Positions 1-8,347 of a stretch of DNA of 33,775 nt are shown one piece after another. The notes under the pieces were generated by a model, which was given only the letters and a program-made list of their open reading frames with translations, was not told the DNA's origin and ran no database searches. The stretch spans positions 1-33,775 of the forward strand of contig CAILVI010000461.1 in the NCBI GenBank assembly GCA_903837595.1, read 5' to 3'. A program made the position numbers and the translations under genes. Source of the DNA: an uncultured Thiodictyon sp. (GTDB taxonomy: Bacteria; Pseudomonadota; Gammaproteobacteria; Chromatiales; Chromatiaceae). How positions within the stretch are numbered: position 1 is the first letter of the stretch; each line of letters begins with the position of its first letter.

Positions 1-97
1 GGCCCCCTGGCCGCGACACGGCAATGACAATCAAGCGCACGCCGCATCGGTGTCCGATGCCTAAAGCTGATGGGGCGTCAGAGCCACGACCATCGCG

Positions 98-1528
98 TCA
101 CGGCATCTGGTCGAGACGAATGCGAGCATCACCCGAGGCAGGACGCGCCGTCGCACGCAGCGCCAGCGGCAGGATCAGGGGTAGCGTAACGACTAGCAGG
201 AGGATCTCGGTGCTATAGACGAAGCCATAACCGATGGACGAAGCGCCGATCCCCAAACCGAACGACGCGTGGTGGGTTGCCAGTCCCGCGACGATATCCT
301 TCAACGCACCGCCAACCGCAATCGCGGCCCCGGATGCCGTCGCCTGCACCGCACCCCAGGCACCCAGCGCCAGCCCCCGGTGCTCACGCTCGGCCAACCC
401 CATCGCCGCAATCAGGGTGCCGACCGAGAACAGGCCCCCACCGAAGCCAATGAGCGCGGCCCCGGTCCGAAACACCCAGACCGAATCCAGTGCCGCCGCC
501 GCAATGACCGCGGCAAAGGCGAAGAGCCCGGCCAGCACGCCTAAGGCGGCGACACGGTAGGGGTCACCACCACGCCCCATGAAGCGCCCCGCCAGGGCAA
601 AGGCCAGGAGTGTTCCGCCGGCCATGATGGCCGTGAGCGCCGTGGTACTGGAAACGCTCAGGTGAAGCACCTGGCCACCAAAGGGCTCAAGCAGAATATC
701 CTGCATACTGAATCCAGCGGTGCCAAGGCCAACGACGATCAGCAACCGGCCCGACTGGCCGCCTTGGATGAAGTCGCGCCACGCCTCGCCGAACGGCGGA
801 CGTTCCTCCGCTTGCGCCGCGCGCTTGAGATCCACGGCCTCCTGTTTCCACAGGGCGATCAGATTGAAGATGATGGTGGCGACCGCCGCGCCCTGCACTA
901 CCGAGATCAATTTGGCCTGCTCGAAACCCTCCAGCAACCGGCCGAAGAGCAGCGCGCTAACCACCATGCCGACCAACAGCGTGACATACAAGAGCGCAAC
1001 CACGCGTGGCCGGGTGTCTTCCGGCGCGAGGTCCGTCGCCAGGGCCAGCCCGGCAGTCTGGGTGGTGTGCAGCCCGGCGCCCACCAACAGAAACGCCAGG
1101 GCACTGAATATCTGACCCAGCACATGCAGCTTGTTGACGTCATCGGCCAACAGCACCAAGGCAAACGGCATGATGGCAAAGCCGCCGAACTGGAGCAGGG
1201 TGCCCATCCAGAGATAGGGAACGCGGCGCAGACCGAAGGCCGAGTGGTGGTAGTCCGAGCGGTGGCCGATCAGCGCGCGCAGCGGGGCGAATACCAGCGG
1301 CAACGACACCATCAGGGCGACCAGCCAGGCCGAGACGCCCATCTCGACCACCAACACCCGATTGAGGGTGCCATTGAGCAGGACGATGGCCATGCCCACC
1401 GAGACCTGAAATAGTGAAAGCCGCAGCAGGCGCTTGAGCGGCAGGTCGGCGCTCGCCACATCGGCGAACGGCAGGAAGCGCGTCAGGAGTTCATTCCAGG
1501 CGCGGGCGACTTCTTCTCTTTGGTTCAT
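98..1528 (-). CDS. pucC: PucC/LhaA-type BCD-family MFS transporter (light-harvesting complex assembly)
   Basis: The 476-residue, very hydrophobic protein has about 12 membrane segments. The N-terminal block LRLSLFQVSVGMAIVLLNGT, then the loop RALIGHRSDYHHSAFGLRRV and LLQFGGFAIMPFALVLL, is the signature of the BCD (bacteriochlorophyll delivery) family of PucC, LhaA and Bch2 proteins. These inner-membrane proteins are needed for assembly of LH1 or LH2 antenna complexes in purple bacteria. The ATG at 1528 (MNQREEV) is chosen because upstream codons read as low-complexity Arg/Pro sequence and the family begins near here; no clear Shine-Dalgarno precedes it. No antenna or reaction-centre gene is visible nearby, so which complex it serves (LH1 or LH2) cannot be said. 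Family call is firm; the gene symbol is by family. Confidence 0.88.
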   Translation of the reverse strand: MNQREEVARAWNELLTRFLPFADVASADLPLKRLLRLSLFQVSVGMAIVLLNGTLNRVLVVEMGVSAWLVALMVSLPLVFAPLRALIGHRSDYHHSAFGLRRVPYLWMGTLLQFGGFAIMPFALVLLADDVNKLHVLGQIFSALAFLLVGAGLHTTQTAGLALATDLAPEDTRPRVVALLYVTLLVGMVVSALLFGRLLEGFEQAKLISVVQGAAVATIIFNLIALWKQEAVDLKRAAQAEERPPFGEAWRDFIQGGQSGRLLIVVGLGTAGFSMQDILLEPFGGQVLHLSVSSTTALTAIMAGGTLLAFALAGRFMGRGGDPYRVAALGVLAGLFAFAAVIAAAALDSVWVFRTGAALIGFGGGLFSVGTLIAAMGLAEREHRGLALGAWGAVQATASGAAIAVGGALKDIVAGLATHHASFGLGIGASSIGYGFVYSTEILLLVVTLPLILPLALRATARPASGDARIRLDQMP

Positions 1529-1904
1529 GAAGGAATGATCTTGGTAGGGCAAGTTGCCAACAGAGGTTCCGCATCCCTCAAGCGCCGGCGCAAGTGCGGC
1601 GCTGCGCCGCCGGGGACGGCATGGGTGTGGTCTCAGCGAGTCGCGACGCACGCAATAGTGTGTGGGTCGCGGGAGCGGAGCTGATCGACGCAGGGTCCAG
1701 GCTCTGCCCCGGTCACCTGACGATGGACGCACATTGTACGACGATCCTTCGGCTGGGGCGCGGTCGCCTTGGCCGCTGGCGCAAAACGACAACGCGAGCG
1801 TGGTTCTCCCCTGCCCCACCCGCGCGCGCCAGACGCGGGCGGCGGGGGACGCTGAACGCGCTCAGCGCCACCCCCGACCGCTTCGCAGCAGTCCAGAAGC
1901 CCTT
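1529..1904. other. Intergenic, no gene seen
   Basis: This stretch separates the pucC-like start from the end of the cytochrome b561 gene. Short open frames on both strands are Arg/Pro-rich and resemble no protein. I looked for a TGT-N12-ACA (PpsR/CrtJ) site upstream of pucC and did not find a convincing one. Confidence 0.5.
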
Positions 1905-2462
1905 TTAGATCAGGCTCATCCTGGAGTTGACATTGTCATGCGCAATGCGCCCATGCACATAGACGCCTAAGAGATGGAGGAAGACCAGCCCTAAGACCAC
2001 CAAGCCGATCTGGCTGTGATAATGGAACAGCGTCGTGGCCCACGACTCGTGCGTACCCAAGAAGCTCGTGCCCGGCAGGTTCCACTTGAAGAACTGCACC
2101 GGCTTGCCTTTGAACGCAACGGCCAGCACGCCGAGGATCGGCATGACAATCAGCGCCACCAGCGTGAGCCAATGGACGATCTTGCCCACCAGGCGCACCA
2201 GCAAGGACTGCGGCGGATCGTAGGCCGGAACCCCGTTGCACCGGCGCAGCCGCAGGATCAAGTAGGCCCCGATCAGGATGACGATGCCGAAACTCTCGTG
2301 ATACTTAAGGAACAAGCTGGTGTTGTTTTCCCCGAACCACTTTTGAGTACCTTCCACATCAAGGAAAAAGAACAGCATGCCGATAGCCAGCACGCCCAAG
2401 GTCGACAGGGCCACGACCCAATGCAAAATGCGGCGGGAAAAGCCATAGCGATTAGTCTGCAT
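1905..2462 (-). CDS. Cytochrome b561 family protein
   Basis: The 185-residue protein has four membrane helices and the layout of the bacterial CybB/b561 family, which moves electrons between quinol and acceptors at the inner membrane. It starts MQTNRYGFSRRILHWVVALS, where the early RILHW histidine (H14) is the typical first haem ligand. Other membrane-associated histidines are H55 (KYHESFG), H97 (KIVHWLT) and H163/H170 (LHLLGVYVH), enough for two b haems. GTHESWATTLFHYHSQIG between helices 3 and 4 also fits the family. A G-run (GGGGGT) lies 6 bases before the ATG. The decayed TusE/DsrC-like gene lies upstream on the same strand. The partner is unknown. Confidence 0.88.
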   Translation of the reverse strand: MQTNRYGFSRRILHWVVALSTLGVLAIGMLFFFLDVEGTQKWFGENNTSLFLKYHESFGIVILIGAYLILRLRRCNGVPAYDPPQSLLVRLVGKIVHWLTLVALIVMPILGVLAVAFKGKPVQFFKWNLPGTSFLGTHESWATTLFHYHSQIGLVVLGLVFLHLLGVYVHGRIAHDNVNSRMSLI

Positions 2463-2866
2463 AAAATACCCCCAGAATGTGGTGAACCGCGGGTCTGAAA
2501 TCGACCCTTGATAAGGCTAGCACGACTTGCTGTCCCGTTGCAGCCCCGTTTGACGAACCGGGCCAGGATCTGTTTCACTTCCCGGGTTGCGTGCCACCCG
2601 CAAGAGTCCTCGCAACCGCCTACGGGTCGGGCATCGGCACGCGCCCCGAGCGCTAGCCCGACGATAGCACTTGGCCGTTTTCCCGTGTCAACTCGGGCCT
2701 TAGTAGTGCCACAATCCCAATTGCCCGAGGCGGCAAAGCAGTGTTGCCGAATAACCGAGCTCAACTCTATGTTATTAGGCGTCCGGGCGTTCTTGAGTCG
2801 CCGCCCCGGCAGGATTCTCCGACCCTGCGTTGACCGTGCTATTCAATCCCGTTCATTGATTTGCAG
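2463..2866. other. Intergenic, no gene seen
   Basis: This gap lies between the cytochrome b561 start and the stop of the broken TusE/DsrC-like gene. It probably holds the cytochrome promoter, but no clear -35/-10 pair was seen. Open frames here look like chance. Confidence 0.45.
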
Positions 2867-3271
2867 CTATTGCGATGTGGCCGCCGCCACGCAATGGACG
2901 CGCCGCAACGGATGGGACCACCCGCTCAATGTTCCCCCCTTGGTGCGCAGCAGTCCCGCCAGCCGATTACCCTGCTTCAGGGGTCTGCCCCGCGGCAACA
3001 GCCGATGCAGGGACGCGCGCCCCCGCCCCATCCGGCCAGACACGCCGGAAGTGCTTGATCATCTCCGGCATCAAGGCCTGGGTGCCGGTGCGTGCGAAAT
3101 GCATACGCAGATACCGCACCGCGTCCCAATGAGCATCCGTCAGGAGCAGGGACCCTCGGATTCGGCTTGAACGCTGGCGAAGGCCGCGGACCAATTCGCC
3201 GGATTGACCAGATAGCCCTCGCTGTCGGTCTTCACCACCCGCCCATTGACCCACAGTCGGCGCGTCTGCAT
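2867..3271 (-). pseudogene. TusE/DsrC-family sulfur relay protein, broken by two frameshifts
   Basis: Three pieces in two minus-strand frames make one TusE/DsrC-like protein. From ATG 3271: WVNGRVVKTDSEGYLVNPAN then WSAAFASVQAESEG. After a shift near 3150-3160: LLLTDAHWDAVRYLRMHF and MIKHFRRVWPDG. After a return shift near 3015-3025, in a G-rich run: LPRGRPLKQGNRLAGLLRTK. The first and last pieces share a frame, so the two indels compensate each other over about 45 codons. Functional DsrC carries one or two C-terminal cysteines that take sulfur as a persulfide or trisulfide; here the tail reads LLRTKGG, so the copy belonged to a Cys-lacking paralog type. The end at 2867 is the first stop in the last frame; similarity ends near 2935. 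A sequencing error in the G-run could explain only the second shift. Confidence 0.8.
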
Positions 3272-3382
3272 TCCCGGGTAGGCGTTGCTGTCGAGCAGTT
3301 GACTCGACCGCGTCACGCCGCGTCCTGATCGGGGGCAAGCGGGTCCGATGCCGGCGGCGCCTACCCCGTGCATCGCGCCCCG

Positions 3383-5962
3383 CTACGCGCCCGCCACGAC
3401 GACCCGGTTGGGGCCTTGGACCTTGGCCTGGCAGAGGGCGGCATCCGCCCGCGCCAGCAGCAGGGCGGCGTCCGTCTCACCGGCCGCGAGCGCAGCGACT
3501 CCGATGCAGACAGAGACCGGCGAAAGCACCACACCGGCGCAACTCAGGCGCAGCTCAGTCAGCGCCTGACGCAACCCATCAAGCCACCCGCGGGCGTCCT
3601 CCAGGGAGGTGTCCGGCAGCAAGAGGGCGAACGCATCCCCGGCGTAGCGACAGGCGATGTCGCCACCACGCAGCAACCGGTTGATCAGACCGCCGATCGC
3701 CCGCAGGGCCTGGTCCCCCACCGCGGGGCCGTGGTCGTCGTTGCACAACGTGAACCAATCCAGGGCCAGCACCGCAATCACCAATGGCTCCTGGCGGCGC
3801 CTACAACTATGTATTTCACGGGGCAGGGTCTCATCCAGATACCGGCGGTTAAAAAGTCCGGTGAGGGGGTTGCGAATCGCCTGATCACGCAGCGCCGTTT
3901 GGAGCCGGAGATTGGATAAGACCAGCTTGATCGATTCACCGACCGCCTGGGCGAGGGTACGCAGTTCGCCCAGTGGCACGGCGGGGACCGCCCCAGGCGC
4001 GTCGGCACCGACCACCAGGTGCAGAAGCCCCAGGGTTTCCCCGCGCACAGTCAGGGGGACACACAGATAGGAACGCCCAGGGCGATCCTGAACATGGGGG
4101 CAATGTACCCCGGTGGCAGGGTCGGCAACCTCGTAAGTCTCACCGCGCCGCAGCGCCCAACAATCGCGCAACGCCAGGACCGCCGGCAGACCCCAACCAT
4201 CGCCCCAGGAGGCCGCCAGGCGCAGTTCGGGGCCGTCATCCTGCCGCAAGGCCAGGGCGCCCGGATGGGCGGCGAACAGGTCCGCAGCACCCTGGGCAAT
4301 GATCGCCTCGGCCTCCGACCGAGTCTCACAGGAGAGCAGCCGGTCGTTCATCCGGTTGAGGCCGACCATCCAGGCATCGTGGCGTTGCACGTCGGCCAGG
4401 CTGGCGCGCAGGGCGTCCTCGACGGTCTTGTGCAGCTCAATGTCCACCAGCGCCGTCAAGTGCCTGGCGGATTCCACCTCCTCCGCGGTCCAGGGCAAGC
4501 TGCGCTGGCGCACCGTTTCGGTCCAGGCGGCGAACGACTTGCGCGGACCGATCCGACCGTCGGCGGCCTGGTCCGTCGCCTTATCCGGATTGCCGGCCCA
4601 GGTCACCAGGCGTACCTGCTCGCCGCGAAACCACATGAGCTTCACGAGCGGCGATCCCACCAGCGGAAAGAGGGCCAAGCCAGCCGCAATTGGCGCCAAG
4701 TCCGCCGCCGCCGGGACGTGCCGACTCAGGCAGTCAGTCAGGAACACGCCGGAGGGGTCATCCGGGCAACTACCGGTGAGTCCATCGACGATGGCGCGGA
4801 TGCGCGCCGGGTGAGGGGCGACGCCCCCGATGGTCAACTCGCTGCCGCGGATCAGAGCCGCACCGTCGGCGCCGATGGCACCCAGGACGTCCTTGAGCTC
4901 CGGCCCCTGCATCAGGCTGGACAGGCGCGCCCCTGCACGCATGGCCGAGATGACGTTGTTGCGACAAACCTTGAGCCGGGCCGCATAGTGTCGGGTACGA
5001 ACCTCCTCCGCCAAGGCCAATTGGGTGGCCAGGTCCTGCACCATCCAACCCAGGAGTTCACGCAACCCCCGCCCCAGTCGCCGCGGCCGGGCATGGTGGC
5101 AGGAGATCAAGCCCCAGAGCGCGCCGTCACGAATCAGGGCAGAGCTTAAGCTGGCGCGTACGCCCATATTACGCAGATATTCCAGATGGACCGGAGAGAC
5201 GCTGCGCAAGAGGCTCTTGGTCAGGTCCAGCGGCGCCCCGGCGGACGCGCTACCCACCGCAAGGATGGGCGACTGAACAGCGTCACGGTCGGCGATGACC
5301 CGGGTGGGATTGACGAGATAGAGTTGACGCGCCTGGGCCGGGATGTCAGAAGCGGGATAGTGCAGGCCGAGATATGGTTCCAGGGGCATAGCACGCGACT
5401 CGGCGATGACCTCGCCGTGCCAGTCCAGGTCGAAACGGTAGACCATGACCCGGTCAAAGCCGGTGAGTTGCTGCAGCAGAGCGGCAACCGCCTGGGCCTT
5501 GGCCTCCAGCCCCGGCTCCGCGCGGACCCAATTGAGCGCGCTCATGGCCGGGGCCGGGTCGGCTGCACCCGCAGGATCGTCGCCTATCAATGGCTCCAGC
5601 TCCAGCACCACGAGACTACCCGACTGATGGACATAGCCGGCGAGCGCGGAACCATCTCCCGGTGGCTGCCAGGTCAGTCCGGCCGGTATGGCGGGCATGA
5701 CACGATGGCGGGCCAGCGCTTCGCGTACCGACTGTTCCAGGCCCCTCCCAAGAGTCTCACCCAACTCACGCCCCACCGGCCCCGCGACGTCCATTCCGAG
5801 GAGCGCCCGGCAAGTCGGGGTCGCCTGGACGATCCGCAGCCGCTCGCCCGACAGCGCCAAGAGGCAACCATAAGGCTGGATAGAGCCCGGGAGATGAATG
5901 GGCTCGCGGTCGCAGACCGTGAGATCAGGTAAGGGCAGCGGGGGATTAGGTTGAGTTTCCAT
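3383..5962 (-). CDS. bphP: Bacteriophytochrome with second GAF and degenerate GGDEF domain
   Basis: The 859-residue red/far-red light sensor has the domain order PAS - GAF - PHY - GAF - GGDEF. Cys17, in VCDREPIHLPGSIQPYG, is the biliverdin attachment site of bacteriophytochromes. The chromophore GAF domain has LHYPASDIPAQAR (DIP about 206-208) and the VHLEYLRNMGV histidine (about 259). The PHY tongue motif PRKSF is at about 473-477. A second GAF domain (about 540-680, with DCWALRRG) precedes a GGDEF domain starting at NPLTGLFNRRYLDE. The signature there reads AGDAF (about 774-778), and the first metal-binding aspartate is replaced (ALDWF instead of D-x-D-x-F). The RxxD product-inhibition site (RGGD, about 765-768) is kept five residues before it. 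ATG 5962 has GGAG nine bases upstream. No histidine kinase or EAL domain is present. The likely output is c-di-GMP binding or partner control rather than synthesis; this is inference. Confidence 0.93.
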   Translation of the reverse strand: METQPNPPLPLPDLTVCDREPIHLPGSIQPYGCLLALSGERLRIVQATPTCRALLGMDVAGPVGRELGETLGRGLEQSVREALARHRVMPAIPAGLTWQPPGDGSALAGYVHQSGSLVVLELEPLIGDDPAGAADPAPAMSALNWVRAEPGLEAKAQAVAALLQQLTGFDRVMVYRFDLDWHGEVIAESRAMPLEPYLGLHYPASDIPAQARQLYLVNPTRVIADRDAVQSPILAVGSASAGAPLDLTKSLLRSVSPVHLEYLRNMGVRASLSSALIRDGALWGLISCHHARPRRLGRGLRELLGWMVQDLATQLALAEEVRTRHYAARLKVCRNNVISAMRAGARLSSLMQGPELKDVLGAIGADGAALIRGSELTIGGVAPHPARIRAIVDGLTGSCPDDPSGVFLTDCLSRHVPAAADLAPIAAGLALFPLVGSPLVKLMWFRGEQVRLVTWAGNPDKATDQAADGRIGPRKSFAAWTETVRQRSLPWTAEEVESARHLTALVDIELHKTVEDALRASLADVQRHDAWMVGLNRMNDRLLSCETRSEAEAIIAQGAADLFAAHPGALALRQDDGPELRLAASWGDGWGLPAVLALRDCWALRRGETYEVADPATGVHCPHVQDRPGRSYLCVPLTVRGETLGLLHLVVGADAPGAVPAVPLGELRTLAQAVGESIKLVLSNLRLQTALRDQAIRNPLTGLFNRRYLDETLPREIHSCRRRQEPLVIAVLALDWFTLCNDDHGPAVGDQALRAIGGLINRLLRGGDIACRYAGDAFALLLPDTSLEDARGWLDGLRQALTELRLSCAGVVLSPVSVCIGVAALAAGETDAALLLARADAALCQAKVQGPNRVVVAGA

Positions 5963-6481
5963 GGGTCTTTGCTCCGGGAGACAGGCGCCGGGTCTGGGCC
6001 GATCGCCGCATGCCCGCTGTCCCAAGAGTTCACGCGCGAGCGACTACCAAGGTAAAAAAACGCCGGGACACCAAGTCGGCGGGTACGGCAATGCCAGCGC
6101 GTGAACCGGCGGCAACGTCCCGCCCCAACAAGCAAGGTACCCGCCCGACGCGCAGCAACGATGGCCAGCGTCTGAAGCGACAGTATACGGCACGAGAACC
6201 GCGGGCGGGGGCTCACCCTGGGCAGGCATTTGGGGACGGCGGTCAACGGGGCATCGAAGGCCGGGGCCAGCCCGGCCGCGCCCATCAGTGCCCGTCAATC
6301 GGGACACGCAGGGTCGAACAATCCAGCCGGGACGCCCACCAGGGCCGCAGGCACATACCCCCTTTCACGCGCACTCACCGCTCCGCACCACGCAGCGCAC
6401 GCTAACGCTTGCGGCTGACGGAACGGACGGCTGTGAGGGATCATCCATGGGCAGCCGCCCATCCCGAGTTGGCAGGTCGAC
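5963..6481. other. Intergenic, no gene seen
   Basis: About 520 bases lie between the phytochrome start and the end of the small membrane protein gene. Short frames on both strands are Arg/Pro/Ala-rich and unconvincing. No RNA gene or strong hairpin was recognised. Confidence 0.5.
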
Positions 6482-7042
6482 CTAGCCGAACTTTCGCTTG
6501 TAGACGACCCAAATGGCCAGTGCGGCGAGCGGCAATGTCACGAGATAGATCGAGAACTGATCAGCAAAGCCGAGACCGACGGCCGTGGCCGCAAGGATGC
6601 AGCCCAGTAGCATGAAGGTCCAGTTGAAATGGACGCCCGCCAGGAAGGTACCCAGGGCGAGCAGTAACAGGGAGTAATCGGCGGCCGGCCCCCGGTCGGT
6701 GATCCCCTCAAGCTCGAAGAAGAGGACGGTCTGGATGGCGACCAGGGTTCCGAGCCAATGCAGGACCTGGCTTTGAATCATGGTCCAGGCCGGGCCGCCC
6801 TGCCCTTTCGCCTGCAACCAACTTCTGCCAATGCTGACGGCCGCGTACACCAGCACTAGCGCCGACCAATAGTACCGGCCGCCCGTGTCCTCGGCCTGGG
6901 ACACGGCAGCGCCAACGAGGGCAAGCGCTAACAGACCAACAAAGATCCAGAAATCGGCTTGCGGAACTGCCGCACCGAGCCGCTTCAAGGGCGCTAGCTC
7001 GGGGTGGCCGCCCGCGCCCGACCGCGTAGTGTTCTCCGACAT
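6482..7042 (-). CDS. Uncharacterised five-helix membrane protein
   Basis: The 186-residue protein has a polar N-terminus (MSENTTRSGAGGHPELAPLK) and about five hydrophobic segments (DFWIFVGLLALALVGAA, YYWSALVLVYAAVSI, LHWLGTLVAIQTVLFF, YSLLLLALGTFLAGVHF/TFMLLGCILAATAVGL, YLVTLPLAALAIWVVY) and ends in YKRKFG. ATG 7042 is preferred over an upstream in-frame start because the added residues (MTEPPASAPAG...) are compositionally odd and AAGAG lies just upstream. I do not recognise the family. It is transcribed away from the ParB-like gene, 512 bases from it. Confidence 0.72.
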   Translation of the reverse strand: MSENTTRSGAGGHPELAPLKRLGAAVPQADFWIFVGLLALALVGAAVSQAEDTGGRYYWSALVLVYAAVSIGRSWLQAKGQGGPAWTMIQSQVLHWLGTLVAIQTVLFFELEGITDRGPAADYSLLLLALGTFLAGVHFNWTFMLLGCILAATAVGLGFADQFSIYLVTLPLAALAIWVVYKRKFG

Positions 7043-7348
7043 GGGTGTTCTCTTGAGTTGGATTAGTTGATGGTCGCCCGCCGGGGCGGACGCCGGTGGC
7101 TCGGTCAATCAATCGGCGGCCCAAGGGGCGAGGGAGCGGCGTCAGACTGGCCCGACCAAGACTCCACCGGCTCGACTGGATGACTGGGTGCAAGGCGATT
7201 GTAGGCCGTCGCGCGGCTGCCATGGAAATAGAAATCGTGCACAGAGACGGAGCGCAACGGGTACCACAAAATGCCAGGCGCTCGGGCGGAACACCGGCAG
7301 GCAAATCGATTCGGCTTGGCACCCTCTCCGCTTACAGATGCGCCCAGA

Positions 7349-7378
7349 TTGCCACGAGTTGCCACGAGTTGCCACGGC
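7349..7378. repeat. Three tandem TTGCCAC decamers (candidate ParB/KorB-type binding sites)
   Basis: TTGCCACGAG, TTGCCACGAG and TTGCCACGGC follow each other with no gap, one helical turn apart. The same heptamer TTGCCAC forms both arms of the palindrome at 7520-7533. They lie about 175 bases upstream of the HTH-only ParB-like gene and are likely its binding sites, by inference from repeat identity and position. Confidence 0.75.
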
Positions 7379-7514
7379 CCGACTGGCGCGGGATTGGCGC
7401 TCTCTGGGACAGGTACTTGGGCCGTTTGGCAAGTCTGGGGCGGCTTGTTTGCCCCACTGACATCCCGGTCGGCGAGTTGCCTCGTGCGCCCTACGCATCC
7501 AGACAGCTCTTGGC

Positions 7515-7533
7515 TATAATTGCCACGTGGCAA
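7515..7533 (+). promoter_or_regulatory. -10 box overlapped by a perfect 14-bp palindromic operator
   Basis: A consensus -10 hexamer TATAAT (7515-7520) is overlapped by the perfect palindrome TTGCCACGTGGCAA (7520-7533). It lies 21 bases before the ATG of the ParB-like gene. The -35 position (about 7492-7497, TACGCA) is a poor match. A repressor bound to the palindrome would cover the start of transcription, so autorepression by the downstream DNA-binding protein is the simplest reading. Confidence 0.75.
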
Positions 7534-7554
7534 CACTGGCGACACGGGAACCGG

Positions 7555-8178
7555 ATGATCAGCCCAGACAAGACCGATGTAGAACTTCGGAATCAGAGCG
7601 TCCGAGGTTATTGTCATCCCGTCGACGACCCGCTCGGCTGGGCCGAGGCAGCGCTGCGGTATATTGCGGACGAACGCGGTCGCAATCCCCGTTACACACA
7701 AAAGGCGGCCGCCCAACAATTGGGAATCGCTTACACAACATTGGCGCACGGCTTACGCATGGTCAATCGGTTGCGAGAGACGGCACGGGAGGCATTGAGA
7801 GCAGGGCTACTCACGTTGGGGCATGGCAAGGCGCTGGCGGCCTTTGCGGGGATTGAACAGGACGAGATGGTGGCGCGGCTCGTACGCTGCGGCGCATCGG
7901 TACGAGCCGCCGAGGAGGCCGCAGCGGGCCGCAGCGGTCGGCAGCCAATGACCAGCCGCGGCAGCTGCGAGCCTGACGTTGATCTGATGTACCTGGAGGA
8001 GCGGATCAGCGCGGTGACCGGGGGGCCGGTATCCATCGAGTACGCGCAGGACAAGCAGCGGGGGCGGGTGGTCCTCGCCTTCGCCGATCACCAGGGGCTC
8101 GAGACTGTGCTCGGGTGCCTTGGGGTCACGCTTGCTGGGACCGAGACCGGCCCAGGGGGGCGCCCTGGGCCGAGATAG
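7555..8178 (+). CDS. Short ParB/KorB-like DNA-binding protein lacking the N-terminal CTP-binding domain
   Basis: The 207-residue protein matches only the middle and C-terminal parts of ParB. AALRYIADERGRNPRYTQKA then AAQQLGIAYTTLAHGLRMVN (about 31-70) is the helix-turn-helix region. LTLGHGKALAAFAGIEQDEM and ASVRAAEEAA (about 87-123) match the GHARAL...SVRETE segment of ParB. VDLMYLEERISAVTGGPVSI and RGRVVLAFADHQGLETVL (about 142-186) match the C-terminal dimerisation domain. The N-terminal ParB/sulfiredoxin fold with its GERRxR motif is absent, and the sequence upstream of ATG 7555 does not contain it in any frame I could see. It probably acts as a KorB/Noc-like regulator or accessory partition factor for the replicon and binds the TTGCCAC sites upstream. 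It converges on parB. Confidence 0.8.
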   Translation: MISPDKTDVELRNQSVRGYCHPVDDPLGWAEAALRYIADERGRNPRYTQKAAAQQLGIAYTTLAHGLRMVNRLRETAREALRAGLLTLGHGKALAAFAGIEQDEMVARLVRCGASVRAAEEAAAGRSGRQPMTSRGSCEPDVDLMYLEERISAVTGGPVSIEYAQDKQRGRVVLAFADHQGLETVLGCLGVTLAGTETGPGGRPGPR

Positions 8179-8308
8179 CACGCCCCTGTAGAGGAACGGC
8201 GCAGTGCAAGGGCACGCGGCGCACAGCATGGCTTTTTCCTCTTTCAAGCGCTGCACCGAATGCCGAAATTTCCAAGAAAACGACATGTTTTACAATCTGT
8301 TGCAAGAG

Positions 8309-8326
8309 AATTGTCAGTTGACAATT
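8309..8326. promoter_or_regulatory. 18-bp palindrome between convergent genes (candidate centromere site)
   Basis: AATTGTCA and TGACAATT form a perfect inverted repeat around a GT centre in a locally AT-rich patch, 22 bases beyond the parB stop. There is no T-tract, so a factor-independent terminator is unlikely. A ParB-binding parS-like site is a possibility given its place, but only one copy was noticed. Confidence 0.4.
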
Positions 8327-8347
8327 GGCCCCCGCAAACAGCCGCGG

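Noticed and set aside
4019-5149. Long plus-strand frame opposite the phytochrome gene
   Set aside because: It is the antisense of a strongly conserved protein in GC-rich DNA; composition is Gln/Arg/Gly-rich with no motifs.
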